From: Glebionis coronaria
Taxonomy: Eukaryota; Streptophyta; Magnoliopsida; Asterales; Asteraceae
Assembly: GCA_025667525.1 (NCBI GenBank)
Contig: CM046878.1
Span: 404,109,275-404,173,274, forward strand
Reading direction: 5' to 3'
Length of the DNA: 64,000 nucleotides
Positions 12,989 through 24,859 of the stretch are shown here, piece by piece (the stretch's first letter is position 1; each line of letters begins with the position of its first letter). A program made the translations under genes and the position numbers. The notes beneath the pieces are model-generated. The model worked only from the letters and a program-made list of their open reading frames with translations. It did not search any database and was not told the origin of the DNA.

Positions 12989-13408
12989 ATGGTTTCTACA
13001 AGAACCTCCAATTCATCCAAAACCTCCTCTTCAATGAGGCACCTCAAAATTAATATTAAGTTACCCAAACTTAACTCTTCACCCTTTCACACACCCAAGA
13101 ATGAGATTGTTCCAATTCTCATATCTTCATCACCCTCACCACCTCTTGCTCCATGCAAGACTACCTCAACCCATGGTACCAACCATTCTCATGGTTCTAC
13201 CTCCTCTTCATTCCAATCTAGAATGAATGAGCTAACCTTACCCTTCACTCTAAGTACTCTCTTGGATGTGACTACCCAACCTCAACCCATCCAAAGCATT
13301 CCCATTGTGAATGACTTTGTTGAACCCTTGGTGACTTCACCTTTCACCCCACCAAATTCCGCCACCACCCTTGTCTTTCATTTAAGCATGTGGATTGCTT
13401 ATTGCTAA
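12989..13408 (+). CDS. Ser/Thr/Pro-rich ORF in the Sirevirus env-like position (E2)
   Basis: 139 residues from ATG 12989 in a good plant context (TACCATGGT). Composition is Ser, Thr and Pro with a short basic patch (MRHLKINIKLPK), and there is no domain I recognise. The C-terminus (PPNSATTLVFHLSMWIAYC) lines up at DNA level with the end of the E1 ORF at 2921, including the following sequence GATTGCTTAT. It is the only sizeable ORF in E2, so retention in two diverged elements is the main argument for function. It could also be chance retention in a compositionally biased spacer. Confidence 0.45.
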   Translation: MVSTRTSNSSKTSSSMRHLKINIKLPKLNSSPFHTPKNEIVPILISSSPSPPLAPCKTTSTHGTNHSHGSTSSSFQSRMNELTLPFTLSTLLDVTTQPQPIQSIPIVNDFVEPLVTSPFTPPNSATTLVFHLSMWIAYC

Positions 13409-15468
13409 GACATCTAATTTAAGCAAATCTTAGGATTTTAGTGTAACTAAGATTAAAATTATGCTTAAGTTTTAGGCTTGTTTTTTTATACATCTTTGTA
13501 TGATCTTTATTCTCTTGTATTTCCTTTCATGTTTTTCAACATGATTTTTCTTTGAGTCTTGGATCTTGTTGTTATTATGTTTTTTCTTTTCTCTTTTTTG
13601 AGTCCGTTTCTTAAACTAATAAGAATTAGGAATCTTCTTGGAGATTTACATTACATGTAGCTTGATTTGTGATATCTAGATAGATGACTTGCTTGCATGC
13701 TACTTGCTTATATATCTTCTTGCTTATCCGTATGTTATATGCTTAATTGATTAGTTAATGAATGCATGTTTATTATAAAGGTTTTGTCTTTGTCAAGCAA
13801 TTCCGATATAATATCTCTTAGATGTGTCTAACTCATGCATGTCCTTAAATGCTACGTGCTAACATGTTTTACTTAGTCTTCTCTTTTTAAGTAATCTTGT
13901 TTCTTGCATGCCATATGTGTTAATTGCGCACCTTCTCTACATTGGTTTATTGTAGACTTCATAAGGCATTGCATGAATTATCCTATGTGCTTACTTGATT
14001 ATGTGTTAGATTTTGTACTAACTCTTCATGTCTTCTTGAGCTTCTTTTGAGTTTCTTCTCTCATTTTCTTTCGAGATTTCACTATCACCTTCTAAGGTAT
14101 AGTATTCATGAATCAATTTGTGAAGTTATCCTTAACTTCTTTGTTGAGTCTCTCTCAATTCATTTTAATCATGCCTCTCTAAGTCGAGTCTCTCTCTTCT
14201 ATCTTTCTAAACTAAGTTGAGTCGAGCCACACCCTTTCCTCATCATGTAATTGTTCTCTGAACACTCACATTGATTAAGAAGAGCTACAAAACTTTGAGC
14301 ATGTAGTTTTTCGTATGCTAAACACCATCCATCTTGGTATTTATATTCTTTGGCTTATTTGATTTTTTTTTATCATTGAGTCATCTTTATGGTGTCGACA
14401 TTCATAAGAATCCTTGCCTATACTGTCTTTGGTTTTATATTTTTTATTCTTCTCGTTTTTGAGAGTCGATTGAGGTTAAAATTTACAATTGGATTGGGTG
14501 ATTCCAACAATTCTAAGTTTTTAAACTTTTGAGAGGATTTTGGTTAAATCTTGAATTTTGTTGGGTGATTCCATAAATTCTAAGCTTTTAGTCCTTTGAC
14601 ATATTATCATTACAATTAGTATGGATGTTTCTTCTCTACCTCTATTCCAACAATTGTGAATTGATCTTGTCAAGATCCTCTTATTTGACTTGTTTTTGGA
14701 TTGATAGCATCGCGTGTACACTTCTTTCTTCAATGCTTGTCATTTTTTTTGCAACCGACTTGTTTATCATCCTCTTTTTTCTTTTCATCATAGTCCTTCT
14801 TTCTCTCTTTTCGACTATGTGGAATTTTTTTTTATTGTCCATGTCATACTCTCTTTAGTTTGGTATTTTTGCCAAGATATTAAAGCGGAGTATGTCCTCT
14901 CGACAATATATGCTCTTTTTATATATGCTCTTGTCTACTAACCTTGTTTTGTAGGTTACTTCTAACCCATTTTTGTAGCTCGTCACTATTCTTGCTTTGT
15001 TGGTGCCTCAAGCAAGGGGGAGCTCATATCAAGGCGAGCATTTTCAAGAGTTCAACTCATTACATTTGCGATCGTTCACTCACTTAAATTGCATTCATTG
15101 AACATCTTGCAAGTAATAGATTATGGGATCTCGAAGACATGGAGGTGGTTAACCTATGGTGATTGAATACTTCACTAGGATGACGCAAGCTCAATATCTT
15201 TGGATGATGGGATTACGGTTCGGATTCTCGCATCTCAACCGAATATCTTTTGGATGCAAGCTATCTCAAAGTTGATTCTTCTCTTCTACAAACTACGACT
15301 ACCTTTGGATGCGTGATCTTCCTCAAATGATATGGATTCTACTCTTTCTCAAATGACGACTACCTTTTTGATTCGACAAAAGGGGGAGAAGGAAGTGTAA
15401 ACGAGTACGTTTCACATTTTACCATGCGTTACGGTTTACTTGTTTGTCATCATCAAAAAGGGGGAGAT
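13409..15468 (+). other. E2 3' spacer, T-rich, with three polypurine tracts
   Basis: No credible coding sequence; pyrimidine-rich on the plus strand. Polypurine tracts lie at about 15010-15022, 15374-15395 and 15455-15467, the last abutting the 3' LTR. Sequence between 15230 and 15370 contains degenerate repeats of a CTCAAATGA/ACGACTACCTTT segment. Confidence 0.75.
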
Positions 15469-15651
15469 TGTTAGTGCAAACATTACGATGTTTAATCAAG
15501 ATGATCCCTTTATGTTTTGGTGATGACAAACGTATAACTCGCAATACATAATTTAAAATATGTAAGGTACTCGTAATCACTCAAGCATACTTATGTATAC
15601 TTCTCTCTACACCTTGAAGATTACATTCGTCATGAAAGACAAGAAGGACGC

Positions 15652-15697
15652 GCGGTTCTCTTATAGAACACGCGGTTCCTTAGTGATATCGAACCGC
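15652..15697. repeat. Palindrome cluster copy 7 (E2 3' LTR, U3)
   Basis: The core at 15672-15697 is as in copy 3. The right half-site is missing through an 18-bp difference from the 5' LTR. Confidence 0.75.
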
Positions 15698-16116
15698 GGG
15701 CAGTCAAGCCGGTTTAGGCTTACTTAAGATTTCTGGAAGCTTCTAGAAGATGGAGGGAAACTAATAATTTCAAAATTCAAATTTTGAATTTGGGCTCCAA
15801 GAATATAAGGTGCATCCTTTTATCCAATGGGTAGTCCATTCTTTTATCCAATGGGTAGTCCACTCTTTTATCCATTGGGTAAAAAGGTGCTCTCCAAGGC
15901 AAGAGTTGGCTATAAATAGAAGACTAGTCTCTTCCGTTTTTCTTGCACAAAAACACACAAAAACCTTCCAATATCCCAATCCTCATTTGCCTCATCAAGA
16001 TCAATGAGAAAAACACTTTCACCCTTGTGAAGTGTTAGTGTCTAGAGTCATAACATGATGAAGATCTCTCTAGATCAAGTCATGATTATTGTCTTCCTAC
16101 TATGTATATGTAGAAG

Positions 16117-16271
16117 ATCCAAGTTGTGGGTACACTTGGATGTGTTTGTAAGGGTAGAATATCCAAGTGATGGGTATCCTTGGATTAGGTGTTAGTTGTG
16201 TAGATCCAAGTCTTGTTAGTACTTGGATATAGTGTTAGAGTTATAGATCTAAGTGTTGTGTGCTTAGATCT
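16117..16271 (+). repeat. Hairpin array, 3' LTR copy
   Basis: The same four inverted repeats as 9746-9900. In the second hairpin this copy reads CTTGGAT where the 5' LTR reads CTTAGAT. Confidence 0.85.
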
Positions 16272-16867
16272 ATATGGTTTATGTGTTTAGGCCATAAAAC
16301 ACAAGGTTTGTTATGTTGGGCCATAAAACATAACTAGTGGGTAGATTAGGTTGTGTCTTGGTAGTTCTCACTAAACTCTAAAGTGATGTGGTTTTGTCTA
16401 GGTAGTTCTCACTAAACTATAAAGTGATGTGGTTGTGTCTTGTGAGTTCTCACTAAACTTTAAAGTGATTAGTAGTTGTGTTGTGTGAAGTTCTCACTTA
16501 GCTTCAAAGTGAAGAGTCGTGAAGATTGGTTCTAGCTTTCGATTAGAACTCGACATCTAGCCTTGTGTCGTTAAATGGTGAAGTTGGCAACGTTGTGTAG
16601 ATTGGTCCTACCTAAGATTAGGACTCGACATCTAGCTTAGTGTCAGAAATGTGTAAGCGACGTGTATGGTTTTCTCCCCCTTGAAAGGAGTTTTGTTGAC
16701 TAGTGAAGTAACTCTCGAGTAAGGTGTACTCAAGGAGTGGAGTAGGGCAAAGAGGAGCGTCGTGACCGAACCACTATAAATCATCATGTCGGTACTTTCC
16801 TTTACATTTATGTCTTTACTATTATAGATGTATTTATATGTTGTGTGTTGTGTGCATCTCATAATAT

Positions 16868-17035
16868 AAACATCTAAGTTGCGGAAAAGCTAAGGCTTAG
16901 TACGTGTGTGCTTCGTGTTTGGATTATGGTCAAGTGTACATCACTTAGTCTAAACATCCTAGTTGCGGAAAAGCTTATGCTTAGTACGTGTGTGCTTTGT
17001 GTTTAGACTATTGCTTGATGTACTCTTGATTTGAT
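16868..17035 (+). repeat. Two tandem 84-bp units in the E2 3' LTR
   Basis: Both units contain AGTTGCGGAAAAGCT and GCTTAGTACGTGTGTGCTT (at 16868 and 16952). They lie entirely inside the segment deleted from the 5' LTR. Confidence 0.75.
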
Positions 17036-17169
17036 GTGTTTGTGTGTTTACTTACTTGTAGTATTTATCTTTCAATCAAACACATCTCATATCTAGTCAA
17101 GCTTGATCGAGAATTTGATACAAAGGATTGTCAAAGTTTAACATGTAACAAAAGGTTAAGTTCACTGTC

Positions 17170-17236
17170 GGCGGTTCCCTAAATGGATCGGCGGTTCTTT
17201 ATTGATAAAGAACCGCGGGTACACATAAGGAACCGC
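17170..17236. repeat. Palindrome cluster copy 8 (E2 3' LTR, U5)
   Basis: The core at 17191-17216 is GCGGTTCTTTATT facing GATAAAGAACCGC. Half-sites GGCGGTTCCCTAA and ATAAGGAACCGC form the most complete four-half-site cluster in E2. Confidence 0.9.
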
Positions 17237-17308
17237 ACACAGTGGATTAAGCCGAAATGTTTTGAAAACTAACTAGAAACTATTCAACCCCCCCTTCTAG
17301 TTTCTACA

Positions 17309-17313
17309 CATAT
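17309..17313 (+). repeat. E2 target-site duplication, right (CATAT)
   Basis: Matches 9076-9080. Confidence 0.95.
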
Positions 17314-17987
17314 AGTGATAGGGATGTTAGAATTCTAGACATACATCGTACACAGTTCCACAGGGGGTTGCCAAAAAACTTTTTGTGCTTGATAGGTATC
17401 AGCCGTAATTACTACAGTAGAGCAGATCGATGCCCCATATTCCTGAAAAGCTGTAGAGAGGGTGGGTATAAGTAACTTTGAATGAAGCCCTTAATATATT
17501 TGGTGTTGATAACTAACTAATTTTGTTTGATTTCATGTGTCTGCAGCAATGAATCTATTCAGATTGCTAGGCTAAGAAGACCCTTCCTAGATCCCCGAGG
17601 GTACACGAGCCTTGGACCAAGATATACCACCATTGCTGGAAGCTACAAAGAACATCACTATTCCTTTAGACGTGTTCCGAGAGCCGCACTCCGATATAGG
17701 TGGGTCACAAATCGAGAAGTCACCGTTGGATTTCAACAACGAAGATTAGGAACAACCTTTGCTAGAGGACGTGATTGGTCCTTCCACCATGGCCAAGAAT
17801 GCCACCACCACCCATAAAGAACATGGTGATAATTTGGACCAGCTGGACGAGGAGATAAACAAGCTGTTTGGGTCTGAGGAAGAAGAGGCGGTTGAGGGGA
17901 CGGGTAATCAAGCGCAGGCAAAGCCCACCCCGAGGAGGCGTATGTCCAAAAGGAAAACGAGAAAAGAGGTTGAGCCAAAGGTGGGGC
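17314..17987 (+). pseudogene. Transposase_28-like pseudogene, duplicated unit 1 continued
   Basis: The frame of the exon interrupted by E2 continues here (LPKNFLCLIGISRNYYSRAD), stopping at a TAA near 17477 next to a possible GT donor. An acceptor TCTGCAG near 17547 leads into SNESIQIA. That exon then carries an extra stretch (AAGAAGACCCTTCCTAG) relative to unit 2 and an in-frame TAG at 17747-17749. The remainder encodes an acidic then basic low-complexity region (LDEEINKLFGSEEEEAVEG, then PRRRMSKRKTRKEVE). Unit 1 consists of about 8806-9080 plus this stretch. It is not expected to encode a working protein. Confidence 0.65.
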
Positions 17988-18910
17988 ATGTAAAATAAGT
18001 CAATTTGAACTAACCTACCATACTTGTAATGTAGCTCAAACTGTAAGTTTATTAGGGTTTTCTACGTCCCCCAAATGGTCAACGGCTGGCTGTCATTTAA
18101 GAAACGACCGGGAAACACCCCAATGTGTTATAGCAAGGTGTTAGATTCGTTGAAAAACGGGTACGACCGGTATTTCTTGTAGACGCCAAATTATTCCCCT
18201 TCCCCTTTAAGTTAAAACATTCATTTTGTACGGATTATCCTCCCCCTACTAATACATATAGTGATAGGGATGCTATAATTCTAGACACACCGTACACAAT
18301 TCCATAAGGGTTGCCAGAAAATTATTTGTGCTTGATAGGCATCAGCCGCAATTACTACGGCAGAGCAGATCGATGCCCCATATTCCTGAATAGCCGTAGA
18401 TATGGTGGGTATAAGTAACTTTGAATGAAGCCCATACTATATTTGGTGTTGATAACTAACTTATTTTGTTTGATTGCATGTGTCCGCAACAATGAATCTA
18501 TTCGGATTGCTACGCTCCCCGAGGGTACACGAGCCTTGGACCAAGATGAACCGCCATTGCTGGAAGCTACCAAGAAAATCACTATCCCTTTAGACGTGGT
18601 CCCAGAGCCGCACTCCGATATAGGCAGGTCACAAATCGAGAAGTCGCCGTTGGATTTCGACAACGAAGAGGGGGACAACCTTTGCTAAAAGACGTGACTG
18701 GTCCTTCCACCACAGCCAAGAATGCCACCACCTCCCATTTAGAACATGGTAATAATTTGGACTAGCTTGACGAGGAGATAGACAAGTTGTTTGGGTTTGA
18801 GGAACAAGAGGCGACTGAGGGGACGGGTAATCAAGCGCAGGCAAAGCCTGCCCCGAGGAGGCGTAAGTCCAAACGGAAAACAAGAAAAGAGGTTGAGCCA
18901 GAGGTGGGGC
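17988..18910 (+). pseudogene. Tandem duplicate (unit 2) of the Transposase_28-like pseudogene segment
   Basis: Repeats unit 1 from ATGTAAAATAAGTCAATTTG to GAGGTGGGGC at roughly 90 percent identity by eye, but without E2; a single CATAT at 18255-18259 marks the empty site. It keeps WLSFKKRPG in frame where unit 1 is shifted. It has its own breaks: one base lost near 18180 (TTCTTGTAG), a frame change after GDNLC at 18688, and a TAG near 18764. The duplication omits the first exon, so only unit 1 retains the N-terminal domain. The breakpoints share GGC. Confidence 0.75.
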
Positions 18911-20690
18911 CCTTCAACGCGCCGCCCAAGAGGCTACGAGAAGACCACCCCTAATACCAAGAAGGCAGCAGCACTGATGCGGCCAAGGGTGGTATGACAG
19001 CCCTACCTACCGGTGTAGATACTCAAGTAGACAAAACCATATGAAAGGTTACACCGGTGAACGCTGTGGCGCCCACCTACACAGATCTTGGCAAGGATCA
19101 TACGTAAGTAACGTACAACCTTCAATTTGCACACTATTATTTATGCATCTTTTCTAAATGATCATTTAATTATAGGGAAGAGCCATCCAAAGTTACACCG
19201 AATGAAGAGGACACCAACCAACAAACCCCTCCCCTCTTTGAGGACGCTCAACCAACAGCCAGCGAGGAGCCCCTCCCAGAAGGAGCACCCCAAATGTTTT
19301 GTCTAGACTGGCGGTTATCCATGACGAGTAGGTTGGAGACAACAGAGTCGTGCAAGGACTTCATGGACCCCATAACCCCGCCCGGCTTGATTTAAGACCT
19401 GAATGAGCTAACACATGATGTTCTTATAGAACAGTTCAATGTGGCATCCGCTCATCAGATTGCTATCGGCGCGGCCCTTCGTCATCTCTTTGAGGGAGCA
19501 TTGAACCATATCCAGAGTGCTAAAAGGAAGATAAGCCGCAGGGAGACGATGGTGGAAAAACATGAACAAACCATCGACACTCTTCAAGCCAATATTGCTA
19601 GCGCCGAGGCTGTCATTAAGGAACAGACAACCAACACAGCCGCGCGTGAGTCCTTCATCGTCGAGCTAGAGGCTAAGGTCCAATCCTTACACGACAAGGT
19701 ATTATATGCTTCTTTAAACTGTTGTCTTTTTTTCTCTTCTTTTGCTTTTGTATAAGATAAGTAATTCTTAAATGTGACTAACACATAATTTGGTATTCTT
19801 AGGTAGCCGCTGCTGAATCCGCTGCCCAGTCCTTGGCCAATGATGTGTCTACAATCTCTGGTGGCCGTGACAACCTACGCAATCTAGAAAAGGGTGAAGA
19901 ACATGTAGCCGCAGATTTTTCAACTATAGGTTTGGTCATGATAAGGTTGTAGAAGAACACCTTGAGGAGATGGATACAAGGCTGGAAAGTAAGGCTATCG
20001 ACTTTGACGAAGAGTTATTCCCCCACATGCTACGACCATTGCTGGCCGTAGGGGATTATTGGGAGCGGTCTAAGGCTGGTGGTGGCAAAGATTGTCGACT
20101 CGCCCCAGATGGTCCAACCATTTGCCAATGTCGTCTACGACGGAATCGATCGCGTTAGGCATGAGGTCCTCCTAGCCATAATGGAATGGGCTGAACAGGG
20201 ACGAGTCGCAAAGGATCATGCCTTCCATAAACCGGACGCAGAGAAGAACATGACCGCCTCCATGACGGCACTTAAGGATATTGAGTATCCTCCGCTGAAG
20301 GATTTGGAGGCAGTAAAGGATGCTCCCATCGACATGATCATGGAGCGGCTGTGCTACGACACTGACTTAGATGCCCAACTCACCATTCCCTTGTACGCCG
20401 ATACTCCTCCCACTGATAACCCATGGGCTTTAAAAGGAGATAAACGTTTGGGAGAGGTGATCAAGGAGAACATGGACCATGCCAGGGGGAATAAAGGGAG
20501 CCGTGTCTTATGTTGTACCCGTACTGTGGGGTACGTCCACTTGCCTATGTCCGATGGCGTGCCTGTGACAGCCCCTACTAGACCCAGATTGACCTTATTG
20601 CTGGAGGATGATGCCACGTCGGGAGGGTCTAACTTAGCATCAATCACCCAACAAGGGAAGGAACTTGGAGAGTCCATGCTTCCTGAATGA
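18911..20690 (+). pseudogene. Transposase_28-like pseudogene, coiled-coil 3' part
   Basis: The single-copy 3' part of the gene. A GTAAGT donor at 19104 and an AG at 19174-19175 bound a short intron. An exon with a long predicted coiled coil follows (AALRHLFEGALNHIQSAKRK ... ESFIVELEAKVQSLHDK, 19441-19698). A second intron runs 19699-19802. The last exon (AAAESAAQSLANDVS, then DTRLESKAIDFDEELFPHML, then FANVVYDGIDRVRHEVLLAI) ends at TGA 20688-20690. The frame changes near 19940 and near 20080. A domain-coiled coil-C-terminal layout is typical of this plant family. The longest intact stretch is 20079-20690 (203 residues). I call it a pseudogene because at least two shifts would need unseen introns to explain. 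Confidence 0.6.
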
Positions 20691-21185
20691 TGAACAATCC
20701 ATATGTATTTGATAAAACACTTATGATTATTTGTAATATTCAGCCGTAGATGTCCACGACATTGTGTATATATACTTGTCTTTATGTTTGTTATACATAA
20801 TACGTTAGATAGTTGTATATCCATTGTACGCGCGACATAGCACGATTTGTCAAAAAGACTAAGCATTTCATCTTACTAGATGTGCACCTTGTTTCTTTAA
20901 CACGTCCGCATATTTTTATCAGTGTGGTATGTTTTAACTTATTACAATGTCTTGCGAATAAGGTGTCTAGTAAGGATTCATGATCCGTGGCCGCTAGGGT
21001 TGCATCCCTCTTATGCGGCAAGTTCAATTAGTAGGTTCACTCAATCCTCTTGCTTCTCATAGAAACGAAGAGTACATGTACGGTTTGATGAATGCATATG
21101 AACAAGGAAACAAAAATAAATAAATCTAGTATGAAGAAAAAGAAAAAATTAACAAGAACAAGCCGTGGAGCTAGCTAGGAACTGA
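20691..21185. other. Flank between the pseudogene and E6, nothing recognised
   Basis: AT-rich sequence without ORFs or repeats that I can assign. The left border of E6 lies somewhere near its end. Confidence 0.5.
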
Positions 21186-24056
21186 TGTGTGGGAAACGCG
21201 TCATTGTATTAATTATACGTTATAGAGCAAGTTACAGAAAATTAAATCTAGGAAAAATCAATAATCTAATAACTCACTAAGACGGATTATTAAACACGAG
21301 AGTGATCCCTATTCGTTGTACACGAAGAAATTGTGAATTTGAGATGTTCGATTAAGTTTGGACAATTGATTTGAATTGATTTAGTTTGTTGTCTAAAAAT
21401 CCTACGTTTCAATAAAAGTGCATGAATCGAAAATTAAATTTAAGCTACGAGTGGTTCTTTCTAAAATTCTACGATTTAACAATTTGAATACTAAAAACTT
21501 AAGTCACGTAAAACGAGACAATCTAAATGAATAAAATTTTATTAAAATCCTAAAAATCTAAAATTTAGTTTCGTTACATAACACATTTGGTACAATTAGA
21601 AATATAATAAAAAAACTCATTTGAATTAATCTAATTTGTTTATTTATTATTTTTTTTTTGCTTTTGGAGATTACATCTATACTAACTACGTAGCATATAA
21701 AAAAACAAGTGAAATGGATATTTAGGTAAAAAATGAAGCTTTTATATAATAATCAACCTATCTAAACAGATTAACAAAAACCACCTTAGCTCTAATCGTT
21801 ATAATGTTGGGGATTCATTAGAAATGTCGAGGGATCAAATCCTATGGCTGTCACTATCTTTAATTTTTTTAATGCCACAAAATTATTGCAACAGCTTTGA
21901 CACAAAAAGAAAAACAAATCCAAAAGCAGGCAGAAACAATACGCAGTAGCAGATCTATCTTAATTATACTCGTAGAAAATCTAATCAATGAAACTCATAC
22001 CATTAAAAACATTAGGAACTTAGAATTAAGCAGCTTATGGTATTACTTTCCTATCACTACATCAATTTCATCTAATGGCAGCAAATAAAACACCACACTA
22101 GCAATTTCTAGTCTAATTTGACAGTGGCAGACAAGAATTCTAACGAACACCATCTATACGACATCAAACAAAAATTGCAGCAATCGAAATACGACAGCAG
22201 TAGCAACAAACGCACACATTAATAAACAACTTGCAGCATCAACAAAGTTATGAAAACTTCACCGACAAATCTAATAAGAACGACATACGCAGCTATTTAA
22301 ACTCATAGAACACAGCTCAGGCAGTAAGTTCAGCAAGAATTTTAATACACGGAAAAAACAGCCGCTAGTAGATCAAAGCAAGTACCCCAAACCGAATGTC
22401 TTATAAACCAGTAACACGTTTATCTAATTAAACACAGAACTCAGCAGACAACTACCAACCCATAACATTAACGCTACAGCAACAAATAACAACAACAGAA
22501 ACTAACCTAGCTGCTAGTGATAAACGAAAAATAAACAAAAATGATAAACACGACATCAACAAAGACAAACGTAGGAGCAAGAAAAGAAAAATGACATTAA
22601 ACAAATCCTATTTTGGCAAATCGAAACAACAGAGCAGCAGCGAACATAGCAATTCAGCAACTAAATGGCAATTCTAGCTATGCTAAAAGCACAAACCCAA
22701 GTTACTAAATCAGCACATACGATGATAATAATCAGCAACAACTGTACGCAGCAAGTAAAGATCAATGGCATCAATCAATTCATGTTATGGTAGAAACATT
22801 GATGTACACGCAACCTCAATTTTGTAACAGCCTACTTGCTCAAATAACATCGTAAACTTTGTAACATGATACTCACTACAATATGAATTCGAATCTCAAA
22901 GAATCTCTAATCGTCCAATAACAATTATACAAACTCAAGGTATGAATATTCAAACAGGAGATCAAAGCACAAAATTCAATCACGATAGTTTAACAAACTT
23001 TAAATGTTATGAACATAAGAGAATACAGTAACTATCAAATTTAATTAATGAAAAGCACAACTAGTTTCTATTCTAAACTTTACCACAATGAGACGAACTC
23101 AAACTTCCCTTACAGCTAAAATCAATCTCATCCTACCAAACTAAACAAACACAACAGCGACAAATGCTCTAATCAACACATCCACGTAATACAAAACTAT
23201 TGCCACGATCACATTCAAATTTTAACCAACGACAATCAGTGGTAACAAAACAACCGCAATCTAAAAGTGAAGTTATTGAAGTATTAAGAAATTTCTATGA
23301 ACCTTATGGAAGATTTAACACACCATAACACATGAGTATATAAGACCTAATTCATCTTATTCAAAATTCTTAACAAATTAAAAAGACAGTTTCACCGCAG
23401 AAACCTAGACGAATAAAAATTCATAATCTATAAGTATTAAACTTAACAAAAGGTAAAATTGAATACCTCGACCTCCAGCAAAGCAAGAGATCCCAAATCT
23501 GCTCGATAGAGCTTTTCTTTCTGCCCGTAGCTGACGAGCCACGGACTACCTCTTTTTATTTCTTCTAAATCTAATCCTAACGCTGACCATCGGCACTACA
23601 ACATAAAGCTAGTCTCCTTAATCATCATTATTTCGACAATAAATGAAAATCTTCAAGCTATTTGTTTTCTAAACTTATCAATTAGATAAGTCGTTTCCCA
23701 GTTTCCAGCTTTAAATATCCATAAAAGCTAGTATTGAGCTTATACGAACATTTTCTTTCGTATAATGATTTAGTTAAATGAAACTAAAATTAAAGCTTCA
23801 AGTAAAGTATAAAAACAGAATTTAAAGAACAATCAATAAACTAAAAGAAAACTTTTATTAAAATGAAAGATAGCTTTTACAATTCTTGAAAAAGAAATTA
23901 CATTTCTAAAACTAAATTGACATTATAACACTAAACTAGAAAACAACAAAACAAAAAAACAACAAAACAAGAGTATACGATACCAATTTCATAGTATTTT
24001 CTCTTTTTATGTCCGTTTTATAAGGCAAATACGATATGTGTTTCACACGTATTAGA
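21186..24056 (-). repeat. E6 3' LTR (putative)
   Basis: Begins right after the polypurine tract on the minus strand (TCTAATACGTG; the expected TG reads TC) with a dyad AATACG...CGTATT at 24028-24053. No coding sequence across 2.9 kb; the plus strand is A/C-rich with many CAGCA/ACAGC runs. The inner end is not resolved. Confidence 0.5.
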
Positions 24057-24684
24057 CTCCCCGTTCCTAAGCGATTGTCGTGTCCTAGGGCAATGTTTAA
24101 ATAAGGCATCTAAATACTTTATTATTATTATTTTAACTTTTGACACTTTATTTTTACAAGAGACATAATGTATTGCTTTCATTATTGAAAAAAACTTTAA
24201 GGATCATAAAACTCGAATAGATTCATCGTTCTCAACTTTTCACTCATTAAATGTCAAGCTTAAAAACAAGATCATTGTTAACCATAAGTTCTAATGTTAA
24301 GACCACTCATATAAGTAATTTGTATAGAACTCAATCTTCCTTATTCCTTGTTGTATCTCTAAATTTTAAAGATTGTCATTAACCCATAGGATCATTTGAC
24401 TTATTTAATAATATTAGTCCAAAACAGAAGGCAAAAACGGTGTAAACCCAACACTTAGAACCTAACCTCATCTTCAAAAACCGTTTTCATTAAAGAAAGC
24501 CCACATCAAGGATAACTTAACACGATATTATGAATGAATTCCCGGATCCGAAATTTGGCTTATTAGGACTACTTAAGCAACATTTATTCCTCCAAAGTCG
24601 TTTTGACTTTATAATGGAGTTAGCAACATTTACATCATATACCATTGGCTGTTTAAGATCTAAAGGTGCTCCTCATCTATGATC

Positions 24685-24859
24685 CACACCCTAAGGCTCC
24701 TTGAACCATAAACAAAGAAATTGACATTCATCATCACTTCACACCCTAAGGCTCCTTGAAATAATAATGAAGCAATTTTTATTAAATACTACACCATGCC
24801 ATACACCCTAAGGCTCTAATGACAATGGTAGTGCTACATGTCTCACACCCTAAAGCTCA
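24685..24859. repeat. Four dispersed copies of a CACACCCTAAGGCTCCTT motif
   Basis: At 24685, 24739, 24803 and 24843, with irregular spacing (54, 64 and 40 bp). Copies 1 and 2 share CACACCCTAAGGCTCCTTGAA; copies 3 and 4 are shorter or mutated. Confidence 0.8.

Larger units (their letters stand above)
9081..17308 (+). mobile_element. E2: complete non-autonomous Sirevirus-related LTR element
   Basis: Two LTRs, a 5-bp target duplication CATAT, a tRNA-Met primer-binding site and a terminal polypurine tract make this structurally complete (8228 bp). The 4992-bp interior has no gag, protease, integrase or RT frame; the only sizeable ORF is a Pro/Ser-rich one at 12989. The 3' spacer, triple polypurine tracts and palindromes match E1, so a Sirevirus relative could have supplied the proteins in trans (inference). 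It is inserted in sense orientation within an exon of the Transposase_28-like pseudogene. Confidence 0.92.
15469..17308 (+). repeat. E2 3' LTR (1840 bp)
   Basis: TGTTAGTGC ... CTAGTTTCTACA followed by CATAT. Contains palindrome clusters at both ends, CCAAT repeats, TATA box 15911-15918, the hairpin array 16117-16271, the GTTCTCACT array, and a segment (16604-17064) absent from the 5' LTR. Confidence 0.94.

Noticed and set aside
14625..14941. Hydrophobic frames that look like membrane proteins in the E2 spacer
   Set aside because: The region is T-rich on the plus strand, so Phe/Leu-rich frames appear by composition; overlapping frames look equally membrane-like and no start context stands out.
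17733..17998. Minus-strand frames over the duplicated pseudogene (also 18355-18883, 20354-20866)
   Set aside because: Mirror frames of the plus-strand coding remnants, which carry the recognisable domain and coiled-coil features.
22000..23460. A/C-rich CAGCA-rich stretch considered as a coding exon or host promoter
   Set aside because: No frame stays open; its position directly behind the E6 polypurine tract fits an LTR better.
24685..24859. Short spaced repeats resembling a CRISPR-like array
   Set aside because: Plant nuclear sequence, degenerate repeat copies, irregular spacers and no associated genes.
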